Below the pieces are notes generated by a model. The model was given only the letters and a program-made list of their open reading frames with translations, ran no database searches and was not told where the DNA came from. This document shows positions 1-11,526 of a stretch of 64,000 nucleotides of DNA, one piece after another; positions within the stretch are counted from its first letter, which is position 1, and each line of letters opens with the position of its first letter. The stretch comes from Agelas oroides (Eukaryota > Porifera > Demospongiae > Agelasida > Agelasidae): assembly GCA_949130485.1 (NCBI GenBank), contig OX422199.1, positions 5,512,902-5,576,901 on the forward strand, in the 5' to 3' direction. The translations under genes were made by a program, and so were the position numbers.

Positions 1-89
1 CGCGAAAGTGTGCGGTAGCGAAAGTACCATTTTTCTTATTCTTCTTTGTTCAGACCACTTGCCAAACAACAAACGGCTCAAGTACTCAC

Positions 90-521
90 CTTGATTTTAG
101 CACGAAACTGATGCTTATCACAGCGCGCAGCTTCCCAACCACTCAGCGTCTTCATAGCTTCAAATTTTGGGAGCAGTGGACAAGAAGGTGGGAGCTTCGA
201 TACTGAAAGAAACTTAAGACTCGAGGCGCTCAACAGGTCTTGGGTAGTCTGCATCCGTACCAAGACTGAGGGGAAGAGAGGCTTGCCTCTCCAGAAGTCC
301 CAGCCGCAGGGGGCTTGAGAACGCCCGATGCTAGTTACTACTGACAGATGACGGAGGTGGCTGCTCCTGAGTATCGATGTGTACTGAACGAAATATTGAC
401 CTAACAAGACCTGCAAGTGCGGCAAGAGACATCTACCGAGGTTGTATTCGCCTGGACTATCTGCAGTCTGTTTGTGTGTTGGTGTGTGTTGTGACGGAAG
501 GAGACTGGCCAAGGGGACCAA
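90..521 (-). CDS. possible first coding exon, function unknown
   Basis: The minus strand is open from 521 to 78 and contains an ATG at 155 that gives 22 codons (MKTLSGWEAARCDKH...) up to a strong splice donor: AAG followed by GTGAGT, exon end at 90. If real, this is the first exon of a gene running off the left edge, with the 155-521 stretch as 5' UTR or extra N-terminus. No domain is recognised. The plus strand is also partly open here, so chance cannot be excluded. Confidence 0.2.
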
Positions 522-762
522 CAGTTGGGGATTCCCGGGTGGTGGCGCGGTGTGAATGCTACCAGTCAGAGGTCTGCATGCCTCTGTTTAACTGCCATAG
601 TCCCTTGACTCTATAGGTGTGAATCTGGTGACAAGGCTGCTAGCACTGTCTGGACATTGTGCTAATTATGCATTGTCTTTGCATTGTGTTTGCATGTGCA
701 TTTTTTGCAGCTGTATTCTGTATGCCTCATATTGGCGCAAACAGAACATGAACTTTGAACTT

Positions 763-814
763 TGAACTCGTTCCCAGACCAAAGACCACGGTCATTGCTC
801 TGGGAACGAGACTA
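763..814. repeat. short foldback element (TAGTCTCG-type ends)
   Basis: Arms CTCGTTCCCAGA and CTGGGAACGAG enclose about 22 bp. The right end reads GGGAACGAGACTA, the same end found on the larger foldback elements elsewhere in the window. No clear target duplication. Confidence 0.5.
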
Positions 815-1509
815 GTGCTCACACGAAATTGGGCGCGTTGACCATGTACCTGTATGCACGGCTGGTACGGTCTATTTCCGTGGTTTTGGGAAAGGCTTAT
901 GGACACCACGTAGGTAAGGAGCTAAATTCAGTTGCTTACTTATAGCTACACTATAAAATACAGCTTTAGGTAACGCCTGGATGGTCAGTTTTCTCTGTCG
1001 GTACAGTTTCTGTGCTGGTCAGTTGTCGTGATCGTAAATTAGGAAATCGGCTTCACAAACGGCTCAAAATCTGGTACAGAGAGTTATTAGCCCTCCATCG
1101 GATTCCAGCTGGCACATTACATGCTTGGAACCACTGCTAAGCTGTCAAATTATGCTGTTTCAAGTTCTAGGGTTGTGGTTACACTTGAACGAAATCTTCT
1201 TAGGCTTAGGTCTAACAAATATAAAGACCAAAAAGATCAAAGCGGTTTTATTCTCTGCATTTCCAGTCGTTTCCTATTTAGTATTTGTACATTTTACTTT
1301 GCCATGAACATGTGTCCAGAGTTCGCGTATGCCGGGACTCCACCATATCCAATTTGTTGACCACAGTACACTGGAGTATAAGTGTTCACTTGGAGAAGTG
1401 AAGTGTGGCAGGCCAACCTTTTATGTGTGTAAGTTACAGATGACAACATGTATCCATGTATAAGTGACAGCAACACAACTGGTTCTGTTGGAGAGTGAAA
1501 ATCAACTTC
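815..1509. other. no gene recognised
   Basis: Only short chance reading frames. No splice-bounded exon, RNA gene or repeat structure was recognised. Confidence 0.4.
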
Positions 1510-1512
1510 ATT

Positions 1513-1712
1513 TTAGCTAGCTATAGTTCTTCATTGCTTACTTTCACACAATGATATAGTTCTTCATTGCTTGCTTTCACACAACTATAGTTATTCATTG
1601 CTTGCTTTCACACAATGATATAGTTATTCATTGCTTGCTTTCACACAACTATAGTTATTCATTGCTTGCTTACACACAATGATATAGTTCTTCATTGCTT
1701 GCTTACACATGG
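1513..1712. repeat. minisatellite, units of about 34-38 bp
   Basis: About five tandem copies of a unit containing CATTGCTTGCTTTCACACAA, alternating between spacers with CTATAGTTATT and GATATAGTTCTT. AT-rich and non-coding. Confidence 0.8.
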
Positions 1713-2869
1713 CAATTTCATTGGAGGAAGAGTTTTGAGTAAAGAAGTTCAAGTACCAAATGCATGCACTGTAGCTAGCTAGCCTAGTTTAGCTGCATTG
1801 CTTGCCCATGTGCACAGACTAGTTATGGATAACAGTATAGCTATAGCAACTTCACGGTTGCTTAATTAATTAAGTGAAATAGATCCACTAGTCTTGTATT
1901 CCAGACATGCAGTCCATTAGCCTCCATGCCCGGTGGATAGCAAAAGGTGATCCAGAGTGGGCCTAGCTGTCCAATTTGTCAGTTGACACAAGAAAACATT
2001 CAGTACCTGTACCTGTGTACACTAGCTACATTATAGTAAGGCAGCGATGAAACAGACCTTTTTAGTACCAGTGAAGTCAGAAGAGCAGTCTTCCCCCACC
2101 AAAAGATTTGTAATTAGTAAGCTTTCATGTGTGTGAGAAGCACCTTTCAACATGCACACCAAAAACTTTCATGTTGCTTTGCACTCCATTACTTCCTGTA
2201 TCCACCCAATACTTAGCACCTAGCTGCACCTCTGTCCATGCCTCTGGTTTCTGTACTGGCATAAAGAAGCTATGTATATATTTAATGTTGAAAACTAGCT
2301 GTGAATCTTATCATAGTAAAGCAAGCGTAGGGTATGTCTTTCCTGGAGACCTCTAGCTATGCATGAGTGGTTATTGCATTCTCAGTGGTTCTGAAATAAA
2401 AACAAATCCAAGTGGACAACATTCCAGCTTGTCGTGCACAATCTAACTTCTTGTGCACATAACGGGGTGTTGACACTTCAGTGACCACCTCACATCCACT
2501 TTACCTCACTGCAACTTGCAGCTCAGCTTCCTCTCAGGTTGTCATTTGAAGTCAGTTTCCAACGATTTATAACTACTATCTTCTCACCTTGTCTGCAATC
2601 AGGGTAGAACCACTCTATTGTTGAAACAACCAGTTAGTTTTGTAGTATGCCACCATCTGGACAAAGTTTGTTAACTTGCTCACCACCTGAAGTGTGCATA
2701 GCAAGAAACTCTGATGCACTGTTATGCTACATGTGAACAAGCTAGAAACTACATGCAAAAAAACTTGGTGATGCTTAAAAATGTCTTCTTGTGAGCAGAA
2801 TTATCTGCATGCATGGATTTTGCACTATGAGTGTAATCACCACTTGAAAATGTCACAAATGGTAGAGAA
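1713..2869. other. no gene recognised
   Basis: AT-rich sequence with scattered GCTAGCTA motifs. No exon with convincing splice sites and no domain signal. Confidence 0.4.
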
Positions 2870-3560
2870 TTGAGTCCAAGGTCCAGTCCATTATAGTGCA
2901 GTGCAGAGTCCAGGGTTTATGCCTCCCCATGAACTGGCAAATAAAATGATTATAGCAAATTACAAAATTGGCAATTGGAAAATGTCATTGAGCTGATGAG
3001 ACCACTGCACTTAGGTATGTATTTACCATGCATATACGCTCTAATTTAGGCACCACAAGTCTCTCCTTGACATCATCAAGAACTACAACCCCAAAAGAAG
3101 CAATAACGAGATTAGAGGTATAGCTATCTCTTCAACTACTTTGACATGTATCTAGCCATGTAAATCTCAACACTGCACAAGTTGCTACTGGTATATCTGC
3201 AATCCAGAGTGTACATACCTGTACCATGCAAGTTTCTCCCAGGATATGTTTGTATCAGTATGGACTTGTTGATAAAATTTCATCCTCCAATTTCGGCAGC
3301 AGTCATGCATGAGCAACCTCCTCAAGGAATCATGGTAACAATCATTTTCTACTCTTCGTATTCTGTTGATAGACAGGCAACTGTGGCAGGTATAGACCTG
3401 GTGAATAGCTTGCCTTACATAGCTATGTGACAACTTGTCGATAATCCATACTCAGTATATTTGTATTTGTGTATAGTTATAGGACATGCCCAATGACCCT
3501 CAGCATTGCCTCAGAGATAATGTCATATAATACTGCAACATTGGTATGCTGCACAACTCT
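2870..3560 (+). pseudogene. relic of the 3' intron of an IgSF receptor gene
   Basis: Patches here align by eye with the intron before the membrane exons further right. The CTGATGAGACCACTGCACTT patch matches 28480-28505. The stretch with CAATCCAGAGTGTACAT, ...AGACCTGGTGA... and CCAATGACCCTCAGCATTGC matches 24090-24440 and 28900-29045. The membrane exon itself is missing. This looks like the 3' end of an upstream, mostly deleted copy of the receptor gene. Confidence 0.5.
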
Positions 3561-3587
3561 ACAACACATAACAAGAGTGCATGATGA

Positions 3588-3666
3588 CGTCATTCTTATT
3601 GCGGAGAGAAGAGTGTAACTTTCTATAATAGAAAGTTACACTCTTCTCTCCGCAATAAGAATGACG
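3588..3666. repeat. perfect 39-bp inverted repeat with a 1-nt loop
   Basis: Arms 3588-3626 and 3628-3666 are exact reverse complements around a single A at 3627. The outer ends read CGTCATTCTTATT. Perfect arms imply a recent origin, either as a tiny foldback element or by template-switch palindrome formation. Confidence 0.9.
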
Positions 3667-3954
3667 CCCGGGTGCCACAGTGTGGTGGTGGAAGCAGAAT
3701 CTCCCACGTGTACTATAAATAGCATGGCCGTCAAGTTGTAGCTAACATGCGGGTGAAAGCATGGGTAAAAGTAGCTGCAAAACAGTTGGAGGCTTATCAG
3801 TTGAATAAGGACTGCACATTACCCAAAGAGATACTCAAGAGTTTGACCAAAAGGTTACGGGTCCCTCTTCAACTGTCAGGCATGGATAGCTCATGACACA
3901 AAGTTTGTCATGTCAGGAAGGGCCGACAGCTATTAGATAACCCTGAAACCTTTG

Positions 3955-4136
3955 AGTAACCACTCAAAGATTGTTGTAACGCAGTGGTTTTGTAAGCTAT
4001 ACTAAGGGAAAATTATTGAGGTCAGAAAATTTGTACTTGTGGGTGTACTTCCTGAAGATGAGGATAAGCAACAATAATTAGCTATTCCCGCAATAGTTGA
4101 AAAGTAGCTATCAAATTGAGAGAATGTACACAAAAG
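3955..4136 (+). promoter_or_regulatory. conserved 5' flank of IgSF receptor copy 1
   Basis: The stretch before the signal-peptide ATG is shared with the flanks at 11990-12152 and 44900-45050. It includes ATTATTGAGGTCAGAAAA and GTGTACTTCCTGAAGATGAG. The TTCC core could bind ETS-type factors, but only the conservation between paralogues is seen. Confidence 0.4.
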
Positions 4137-4221
4137 ATGGCACATATGAAGAAGTGCTGTATATTCAGTCTACTGTGTACATTGGCCAGAACAGCTGGAT
4201 CAAGCAGCCCAAAGGAAATAT
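4137..4221 (+). CDS. signal-peptide exon of IgSF receptor copy 1
   Basis: ATG at 4137 opens 28 codons (MAHMKKCCIFSLLCTLARTAG...) and ends at a GTAAGC donor in phase 1. The leucine- and cysteine-rich core is a typical secretion signal. It is nearly the same as the first exons at 12153 and 45051. The Ig exon it should splice to (4337-4532) is damaged, so this copy is probably a pseudogene despite the intact first exon. Confidence 0.6.
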
Positions 4222-4336
4222 GTAAGCTCCTAATGCTAGCTAGTTGCTGATCATTTTGTGTTAGTCCTCTACAGTTGTGAAAATCTGCATGGATTTTGAC
4301 TTTAAGATGGTAGCTAATTCAGTACCATAGTAGTAG

Positions 4337-4532
4337 CTATACTTGGTGGTCAGTAATCTGTGGTCACAATCCATTGTAGCATTGCTGGTGGGGTGGATGC
4401 ACATAAGCTCTAATAGCCTACAACATAACACCTCAGGATGAAGGAACATACCAGTGCTTATTCCACGATGCAAAGACTGGAAGGAAGAAAAACAAACTGT
4501 CAAATTGAATGCTGCTTGTCTCTACGTATTTG
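4337..4532 (+). pseudogene. damaged Ig1 exon, receptor copy 1
   Basis: The sequence follows the 249-nt Ig1 exons at 12371 and 45345 from the acceptor (TAG before CTATACTTGG) to the donor (TTTG, GTAGGT). It lacks about 50 nt in the middle, where the conserved tryptophan strand should be. The stretch coding for DEGTYQCLF is still visible. The deletion breaks the frame. Confidence 0.7.
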
Positions 4533-4654
4533 GTAGGTTAACAACTGCAATAATGAACTGTGTAGTTATCCACTCGCAAAATGAAGAAGATACATTTAGC
4601 CACTCTAATATTTGCTACACTGTAAAAAAATTTGGGGGTTGTTTCAACCTGTTA

Positions 4655-5324
4655 AGGGTTGTCTGAGTTGCGCACATGCATGCATGCATTATATATATAT
4701 ATGAATTGTACAGAGGAGTAATGATAATCCTATAAAATATCACATTTCAAACAAATAAGCAATTTGTTCAACAAAATGTAAGAAATTAGCCTGCTGTTAT
4801 GTGACATACCATATAAATAATTATGAACTAAATTGAGTAATTTATTCAAGAATTTGGGATGTGACATTACAAATTTGGTCCTTACTATGTAATGTCACAT
4901 CAAAGCATAGCTCGATTTCATGAACAAATTGCTCAATTTAGTATGTCATATCAAAGCAGGCTAATTACGTTCAATTTGTTAAACAAATTTGTCAGTGATA
5001 TTACTCCTACATACATGTGTGCAACTCAGACAACCTATAAAATGGTTGAAACAATCCAAAGTTTTTTAGAGTGTACAAGTATGCCTTCTCAGTATTCTCC
5101 TTGCATGAAACTTCATTACACATGTAGCCATCCCTCGACACAAAGATCAATGAAGGGCTCAGGGCCAGAGTGAGCTATTCATGCTTGCATGTTCTGGAAC
5201 CTTTGTGGTTAAAGAATATGGACCAATATACTTCCTGTGGCATTTCCAAGTACACATTTGTACCATGGTGCATGGGTGGCATGCTTATAGATGCCGCCTA
5301 AGCATAGGCCTATAACTGTCCCTT
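4655..5324. other. intron remains of IgSF copy 1; AT microsatellite
   Basis: Holds a short (AT)n run near 4691-4702. The block from about 5080 to 5324 matches 12710-13125 of the main copy, including TTCCTGTGGCATTTCCA. No coding exon. Confidence 0.5.
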
Positions 5325-5735
5325 TTCCTGAGCAGTTCGATAGTAAACAAGGATAACAACTTTGCAAGCCTTTAGGCATCTTATACGTCTCCAAAATGTC
5401 CCCAGGACATTTCTTTGTTGCGTTCAGTGATCACTCACTGGCAGAGTCAGAGCCGGCAGAGCCCACTGCTCGCTCTTTTGCGTGTTCTTTGGAATGACAC
5501 CCTTCAACGTCCTCTTTGGGGGTTCCGAATTTTTCGGCCCAGCAAACCACCTAGGCCTTTCACCGTAGCACTTTGGCTTTGTCCTAGTAGCCTAAGCAGT
5601 TGGAAATCACTATTGCCTGAGTTCCCATCTTTCATTTCTAGGAGGAAAAAATTTCCTTTATTCTCTTTCTGGTACCAGCAGATGGCTGATACTAGAGCTT
5701 CTCAAGCAAACTCAGTGCTACAATGTCAGCCATAG
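5325..5735 (-). pseudogene. Crypton-like recombinase N-terminus relic, copy A
   Basis: Antisense to the receptor intron. Reading leftward it begins near 5735 with MADIVALSLLEKL, then a stop, and continues as broken frames that match the better preserved copy at 13128-13530. Frames around PKNTQKSEQWA show the lysine-rich segment before the helical domain. Several stops and frameshifts show it is dead. It was carried along when the receptor gene duplicated. Confidence 0.4.
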
Positions 5736-5829
5736 CAACGAACAAAACTCAGTGGCAGTAAAATGAATAACCAGCTAATTGGTGCATTTGACGTCATTGT
5801 GGTCAATTAGTATAGTGTTACCATGGTAC

Positions 5830-6010
5830 AACTATTATATACCTTCTATAGTGTAGGGTGTATACCTAACAATTCTAGGTATACCTGCTATGGGGTATAT
5901 GCCTATAAAATTTCCAGGTATGACATATTTCCAGGTAAAGATGTGATGTGGAATAAGTCTACACACCATCATGGTAGCCTTCATGTATTGCATCTGTTCG
6001 TAGTCTGCAT
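5830..6010. repeat. degenerate repeat with TTTCCAGGTATAC units
   Basis: Intron-derived block with diverged tandem units around CTATAGGGTATATGCC and TTTCCAGGTA. Homologous to 13610-13720 and 19391-19436, so it marks the equivalent intron position in this copy. Confidence 0.5.
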
Positions 6011-6287
6011 TTTGTTTTTTGTTATACACTTATAAGGTTTGCAACAGCCCCCTTCGCGTTTCCACGTATCATTTGTGATTCTGTACACAATTCTAGGAAA
6101 AACCAACTATACACTTACCTAGCGTACGAGAGCAGGCCTTCGCGTTTTCATGTATTGTGATTCTTATGCAACGTAAGATCTAATTTTACATAAATTCAAT
6201 TTCAGGAATTTTATGATGAATCCAATCTAACGTAAGGTCACAACCTAATTATTTTTTAAGCTTACGTAGTATTCGAATAGTTACGGT

Positions 6288-6362
6288 CAGTGCTTATTCC
6301 ATAAGGAAATAAAGGCCAAGAAACTATCAATGCTGCTTACCTTTATGTGTTGTGTTGGGTAG
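6288..6362 (+). pseudogene. 3' remnant of another Ig1 exon
   Basis: CAGTGCTTATTCC followed by ATCAATGCTGCTTACCTTTA and a GTAGGTTAAC donor matches the last 70 nt of the Ig1 exons at 12371 and 45345. The rest of the exon is absent, so this is a further truncated duplicate. Confidence 0.65.
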
Positions 6363-6639
6363 GTTAACAGTTGTAACACAAGCATACAAGCATAAATGAC
6401 TGTGTAGCTATATTCACTTGCCAAATAATCAAGATACAGTTAGCCACTCTAATATTTGATGCCTTCTCAATGCTTAGCATTAGACGTATCGCCATCCTTC
6501 AACACAAAGATCAACGGTACAGATATAGCTGCTTTCCTCCTTTTTGATGCACTTGCAGATGAAGGACTCAGAGATTACATGTTCCAGAAGCCAAGCTTTG
6601 TGGTTAAAAAATAGGTAGATAGACCAATAAACTTCCTGT

Positions 6640-6806
6640 GGCATTTCCAGGTATACAAGTTGTAGAGTGGTGTACTTAACATTTCCAGGTATACGTGTTG
6701 TAGAGTGGTGTACTTAACATTTCCAGGTATACATGTTGTAGAATGGTGTACCTAACATTTCCAGGTATACGTGTTGTAGAGTGGTGTACTTAACATTGCC
6801 AGGTAT
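6640..6806. repeat. minisatellite, 38-bp unit, about four copies
   Basis: Tandem units with GTTGTAGAGTGGTGTACTTA and ACATTTCCAGGTATAC. A local expansion of the intron motif seen singly at 12880 and 13690. Confidence 0.8.
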
Positions 6807-6904
6807 GATACCTGATACATATTTCCAGGTAAAGATGATGAGTAAGTCTACACATCATGGTAGCCTTCATTGTATCTTCATAGTCTTCATTTTGTTGATC
6901 CTAG

Positions 6905-7250
6905 GACAGAAAGGGGGGAAAGCTTGATGACATGTTTAAAGGCAACTATTTCATACACGAGAGCCTAGGAAAGGGGCTGTATAAACTCAGAAACCAGAAA
7001 GGGGTGGTTCTTCAAAAGAAGTTCAACATCAGCAGGCTAAACATGTATAAGAGACATGAGTGCACAAAGAACAGCAAGCCATTGGAGGAGGGCAATCCAT
7101 CAGACACCGCCAACATGAAGTCGTTGCAAAAACACCCAGAGGACAGCGAAAAACAACCAGAGAAGCAGGCAGAGGAAGAACATGCTTTCAACAGGAAGAG
7201 AAAGAATACGGGGGAGCAGAGGGAGAGGACAGCAAAGGTCAGTAGCACAC
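6905..7250 (+). pseudogene. Gypsy-type integrase C-terminal fragment
   Basis: The open frame holds a segment of the form RKGGKLDDMFKGNYF...LGKGLYKLRN...VLQKKFN, the small beta-barrel found at the C-terminus of Ty3/Gypsy integrases and some host genes derived from them. It is followed by a lysine/glutamate-rich tail. An AG acceptor (CTAGGACAG) lies just upstream, so a captured exon is possible. No catalytic integrase core is present nearby. Fragment of a retroelement is the simpler reading. Confidence 0.5.
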
Positions 7251-7371
7251 AAGTTGCACAATTAGCACATTTTAAAATATGCAAGCACATATTTTTATGA
7301 TATGGAATATGCTAACTTTCTGCCATACATAGATCCCCAATAGCCTCTTAAGTGAAGATGAGGTATTGGCA

Positions 7372-9227
7372 GTGTGAACACCTGCTGGTTGCAAGTACGT
7401 GGTATCTTGTCCGGGGGCTTGAAGTCTCTTTTCTTCAAGCGATTTGCGGAAGCTACCTTCCTAACAGTTCGCCCCCTACGATGGTGATCTCAGCTCCTGT
7501 GTCAATGACACCTTCGCCTGGGACACCTTGTACCATGACTCGTGCTCGGTTGGTCTTGCTCCCCTGATCTGTGATTGTCACCATCTGTACGTGTTCGCTG
7601 TCAGAATCTGAGTGAAGTAGAGCATGTGGATCCTCTTTCTGGGCCTGGGATGAAGTCGACGCAGATGTGGTGACCTGCTTGGTACTCACTTTTGGTTTGT
7701 CACCACGGCTTTCTGTTTTAGGGGCACGACACTTGCTTTAGTAATGATCAATCTTGTTACAATTATAGCACTTCACTGTTTTGCGGCTGGCCTTAGATGA
7801 CAGCTTGGACTTGCTGGATGTGGAACTAGTGTCATCACTCTTATTTGTGCCGTATTTTGGGTGCTGGAGTTAATGGACTGGGTGCTGCTCTTCCGGACCA
7901 TGTTATACTACTGTCTCTTCCTTAGCTCAGCTTGTCTCCTCTCCTCATTTTTTGCCACCATACACAGTTTCTGGTATGACAATGCTCCTGAGACACTGGG
8001 ACTCCTCATCAGATCTTGACGCAACCCATCTTGCATCTGCCCAAATAGAAATATACTCCGGGTCTTGGGTCCCAACTTATCACCGCCATGGGCCAGGCAG
8101 AGACAGTCTCATTGTCTTCCTGACATGTATGTCAAAAGTCTTGAGCAGCAAGCAAACAGCTTCCTGGTCCCAAAACATCTCTCAGCTTTTCCACAGCTCC
8201 TTGGAACACACTCTTCTGGGACCAAGTTCCACTCTTGTAAAGCCTTCCCACTGAGGTGACCCACAAGCTGGATCAGCTTTTCCTTGTCACTCCATCCATT
8301 CCATGTGGCAGCACGCTCCAGAGACGGAAGCCAATCCTCAAACCGGAATTCCGTGTTCTCATCAGAAATTGGGTCAATGTGTGGGGCTTTCCCTCTCCTT
8401 GGGACTACACCAACGTAACGTAAGCCAGGGTTGGTACTTTCACTGAAGTCAATGCCAATGTCTTGGAGTGGCTACAGTAGGGTGTGCATGTTTTGGATGC
8501 AGAGGTGATTCTGCAACTGTGCGTGAGGAGTCATCAGATGTCAAACCCACACTCCGTCTCCTTGGGGGAGAAACCCCAAGCTCAGTAAGTCTTTGCTGCA
8601 GTCGTGTGACCTCACCTTCCTTCTCTTCCAACAACCTCTCCTGGTTGACTACTTGTTGGCAGTGCATTAGCCACATTCTCTTCCTCTTGTTCTTCTCTTC
8701 CTTGAGCTGGGATTCCAGGGTGTCCATTCCCTCACTCCTGGCACCCTCTAGTGCTTCAGTGAGCCGGCTGACTTCCGATTGCTGTTTCCTCAGATCCTGG
8801 ACAACAGATTCTAGGTCTTCCCGAAGTTGCTGGTTACGGGCATGGGCTTCTTCTAGTTCCTGGCCGAGACCCTGACACTCTGAGGTGTCCTTGGTGAGCC
8901 TACAGACTGGAGCTTCCACAAACACTCCGCTATCGTCCATTAAAGACAACTTCACCTTGTTGATGGTTGATTCGGCGACAACCACCTGGACATTGCTCAC
9001 CTCTTGGGTCTCTTGAAGATTTCCCTCAATTAACTGCCTCACGTCGTCGGCAGATCCAGCAGACGGCAGGCTAAGCGCCTCTGCTATGTGCCGCAAATAT
9101 ACAGCTATCAACCTTCGAGAGTTCAACGGTACAGCTTGCCATGGGACAGCCCAATGGATTCTTCCTCATCCCCATCTGAAGTCAGACCGGCCATAGGAGA
9201 ACTGTTCTCATCGGTTTCACTCGCCAT
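7372..9227 (-). pseudogene. Gypsy-type retrotransposon gag-protease relic
   Basis: Read leftward. An ATG at 9227 starts an acidic segment. A frameshift leads into a domain with LRHIAEALSLPSAG and RQLIEGNL (9126-8990). A long coiled coil rich in E, Q, L and R follows (about 8880-8580). The capsid-like segment (WNGWSDKEKLIQLVGHL, near 8320-8250) precedes a CCHC zinc knuckle near 7770 (C-x2-C-x4-H-x4-C, with a stop inside). A retropepsin-like protease follows with VIDTGAEITIVGG (near 7500). Several frameshifts and stops break it. Reverse transcriptase and integrase are missing downstream. Coding-strand direction is opposite to the IgSF genes. Confidence 0.75.
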
Positions 9228-10060
9228 TTTACTCAGGGGCTTGTTGTGTCAAACGTAGGGTACCAACTCTCAGGCCCTCTAGCCACCGCAGTTTTGCAAT
9301 ATATAACTGGGCCGTTTCCCCTACGCAGCCACACAGCTCATCGAGTAGCACACTTTTCTCGACAAAAGTCCCATAGCTAGTCAGCCTGGGCCCTATCTGG
9401 CCACTAAATCTCCCTTCTCTAGCACGATTGAAGGAGATTACTAGCTATCTGTCTCGGCAGAGAGCTCCACTGTAAACGTTCCACAATTGCACACACCACA
9501 TTACATCACTGCATTACATCACAATAATCCTATATTTAGAAATGTCCATAATATTTGTTCATACTATTTCTGAGCATAGCTACTTGAGTGCTTTAGACAA
9601 GGTGTATCATGCATCGTGTCACATCACATCATCACGTGCGTGCACGGAATACAAACTTGCACATATCTCGGGAACAGTTAGGCGTACGAAGATGAAACGT
9701 TCACCAAACTGTTGCGCATGGAGTGGTCTATCTCATAAGAGTGTCATCGTGTACAGAGCTCTATGGCCTTCAGGAACAACATGCAGAAATCTGAAGATAT
9801 GAGCTACAAAAAGAGCCTGAGAATGTATAAATCAGTCTGAAGCAACAGCAGTGATCAGCAACGGAGTATGGGTATGTTATTGCAAACTGTTTTGAGAAGA
9901 GGCCTCAGGTGCACATTCTTTTGTGCGTGTACGAGGTCTCTTTTGTACTTGCATATTAGTGTGAGGTACTCTGGATGGTTTTGAAGTCCGAACTAATGTC
10001 CCTTCGATGATGGCAAGTCTGCATTTTCTTATAAGAAATTGTTAGACACTCTAAAGTTAT
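9228..10060. other. no gene recognised; possible retroelement 5' leader
   Basis: The part next to 9228 may be the leader or LTR remnant of the gag relic, but no LTR pair was found. The remainder has only chance frames. Confidence 0.35.
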
Positions 10061-10166
10061 TAGCCTCGTAACCAGGCTTTCTCACCCTAGCGTTTGCCGT
10101 CTGTAGCACCTACTAACCTTCGTGGTACGGCAAACGGTGTTGCGATAAAACCTGAATATGAGGCTA
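10061..10166. repeat. short foldback element, TAGCCTCG ends
   Basis: Begins TAGCCTCGTAACCAGG and ends ATATGAGGCTA. Internal arms CGTTTGCCGT and ACGGCAAACG make it fold back. Same end motif as the other foldback elements in this window. No clean target duplication, so probably old. Confidence 0.55.
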
Positions 10167-11232
10167 AACACGCAAGCACAAGCCGAAAGCAGTAACAGAG
10201 CGCTTGCCATGCAACCACTAAATTTGACTGCTGAAAATTGAACATGTGTATACCAGGGCAGCCTGGGAATTAGGCATGTGTGCATGTTTGAGAGGGATTG
10301 AATAATCTGATTATGATGGGATTTCATGCAGCCTCTGGCCTAGTGTCTGTCATTTCTGTGAGTCATAGTAGACAGTATTAATTGTGTTCTGCTAATTACT
10401 GCTTTGTTTAGCAATTCAAACCTATAATTATGTATATACAAGACGGGAATACTCTTAACTCAGAAGAGTCGAACCCTGTGCAAGTTGCCTTTTGCGATTG
10501 AGGTAGCCACAAAGGGGCACAATCCAGCTTTTTACAAAGCAAACCACAGGGCTATTCCTGCTTAGCAATAACAAATGATGTGGTCCACAACACGTTTTAC
10601 CTCCTCTTCGTTGAAGCTGAAAATGGCACTAGAAATCTGTGTTGGAAGCCGTTGATATTTGTATAGGAATGAAAATGGGTAGCTATTCACATTATGTTGT
10701 GTGTTTGTCCTTCCTCACAGGTGATGGTCATCCTGCACCTATGTAAAGTTGTTGCTTTTGACTGGATGTATTCACATTGCATGCCTTAATTTTCTGAAAG
10801 CTTGATTGTGTAAGAACAGAACATTATTCTCACTAATTACTGTATGATTGGATTTGCAAGCATTACAGTTCACATACACTGTATTACCGCTCCTGTACTG
10901 TGAAATATTTAGTTTCAGCAGGAGTGGTTAGAAGGGGTATCTTGGTGCAAGGAATGCCATTATGTCACTTTCGAAGTCGTGCATCTCACCGATCAGCTGG
11001 TACACGGATGTTTTCTCCGGTTTTCACAAAGAAGCACTTCAAAGTTACAGTAAAGTGAACTAAAGACCAACCACTCGATTCTCTGATCAAACAGGATTCG
11101 AGAAATATACACTTTTTGGGGGTATGTAGCTGCCGTGAGAAGCGCTTGAAAATGTAAACATGCATGCGATCCCATTTCCGTAGTTCAAATTTTGCCAGCG
11201 GAAATTACGTACGAATACTGAACTTCCGGAAT
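10167..11232. other. no gene recognised
   Basis: Low-complexity AT-rich stretches and chance frames. No exon, RNA or repeat was identified. Confidence 0.35.
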
Positions 11233-11275
11233 CAAAATTGCCACTCGATCACTGAGTGATCGAGTGGCAATTTTG
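11233..11275. repeat. perfect 21-bp inverted repeat with a 1-nt loop
   Basis: Arms 11233-11253 and 11255-11275 (outer end CAAAATTGCCACTCGATC) are exact reverse complements around a single G. Same layout as the hairpin at 3588-3666, with unrelated sequence. Confidence 0.9.
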
Positions 11276-11526
11276 GCTCATGAATATATTAAGATACTAA
11301 AACCCTTTTTTAAAATTAGGCAAAGCAAGATTGCCCTAAACCAAACCCTAACCCTGAAACTAGGAGTATCACTGGTCCTGACTGTAACCCAGGTTTATGT
11401 TTTCGTTAACCTCCGCCGAGTGACTTCTGCTGCCACCTTAATATTATTCACCAGTAATCCTAGTATCTTGTTAGAACCGGATAATAGCTAGCAGATTGAT
11501 GGAAAATGACGTCTGGTATACATTAG

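Noticed and set aside
3588-3666. Precursor microRNA
   Set aside because: Perfect 39-bp arms with a one-base loop do not look like a processed precursor; no mature arm evidence is possible from sequence alone.
8468-8875. 135-codon plus-strand frame opposite the gag relic
   Set aside because: Serine/cysteine-rich shadow of the coiled-coil coding strand; no domain.
11335-11365. CCCTAAACCAAACCCTAACCC, telomere-like
   Set aside because: Only two imperfect units inside unique sequence; no array. A similar CCCTAACCCTAAC at 46577 is part of an Ig exon.
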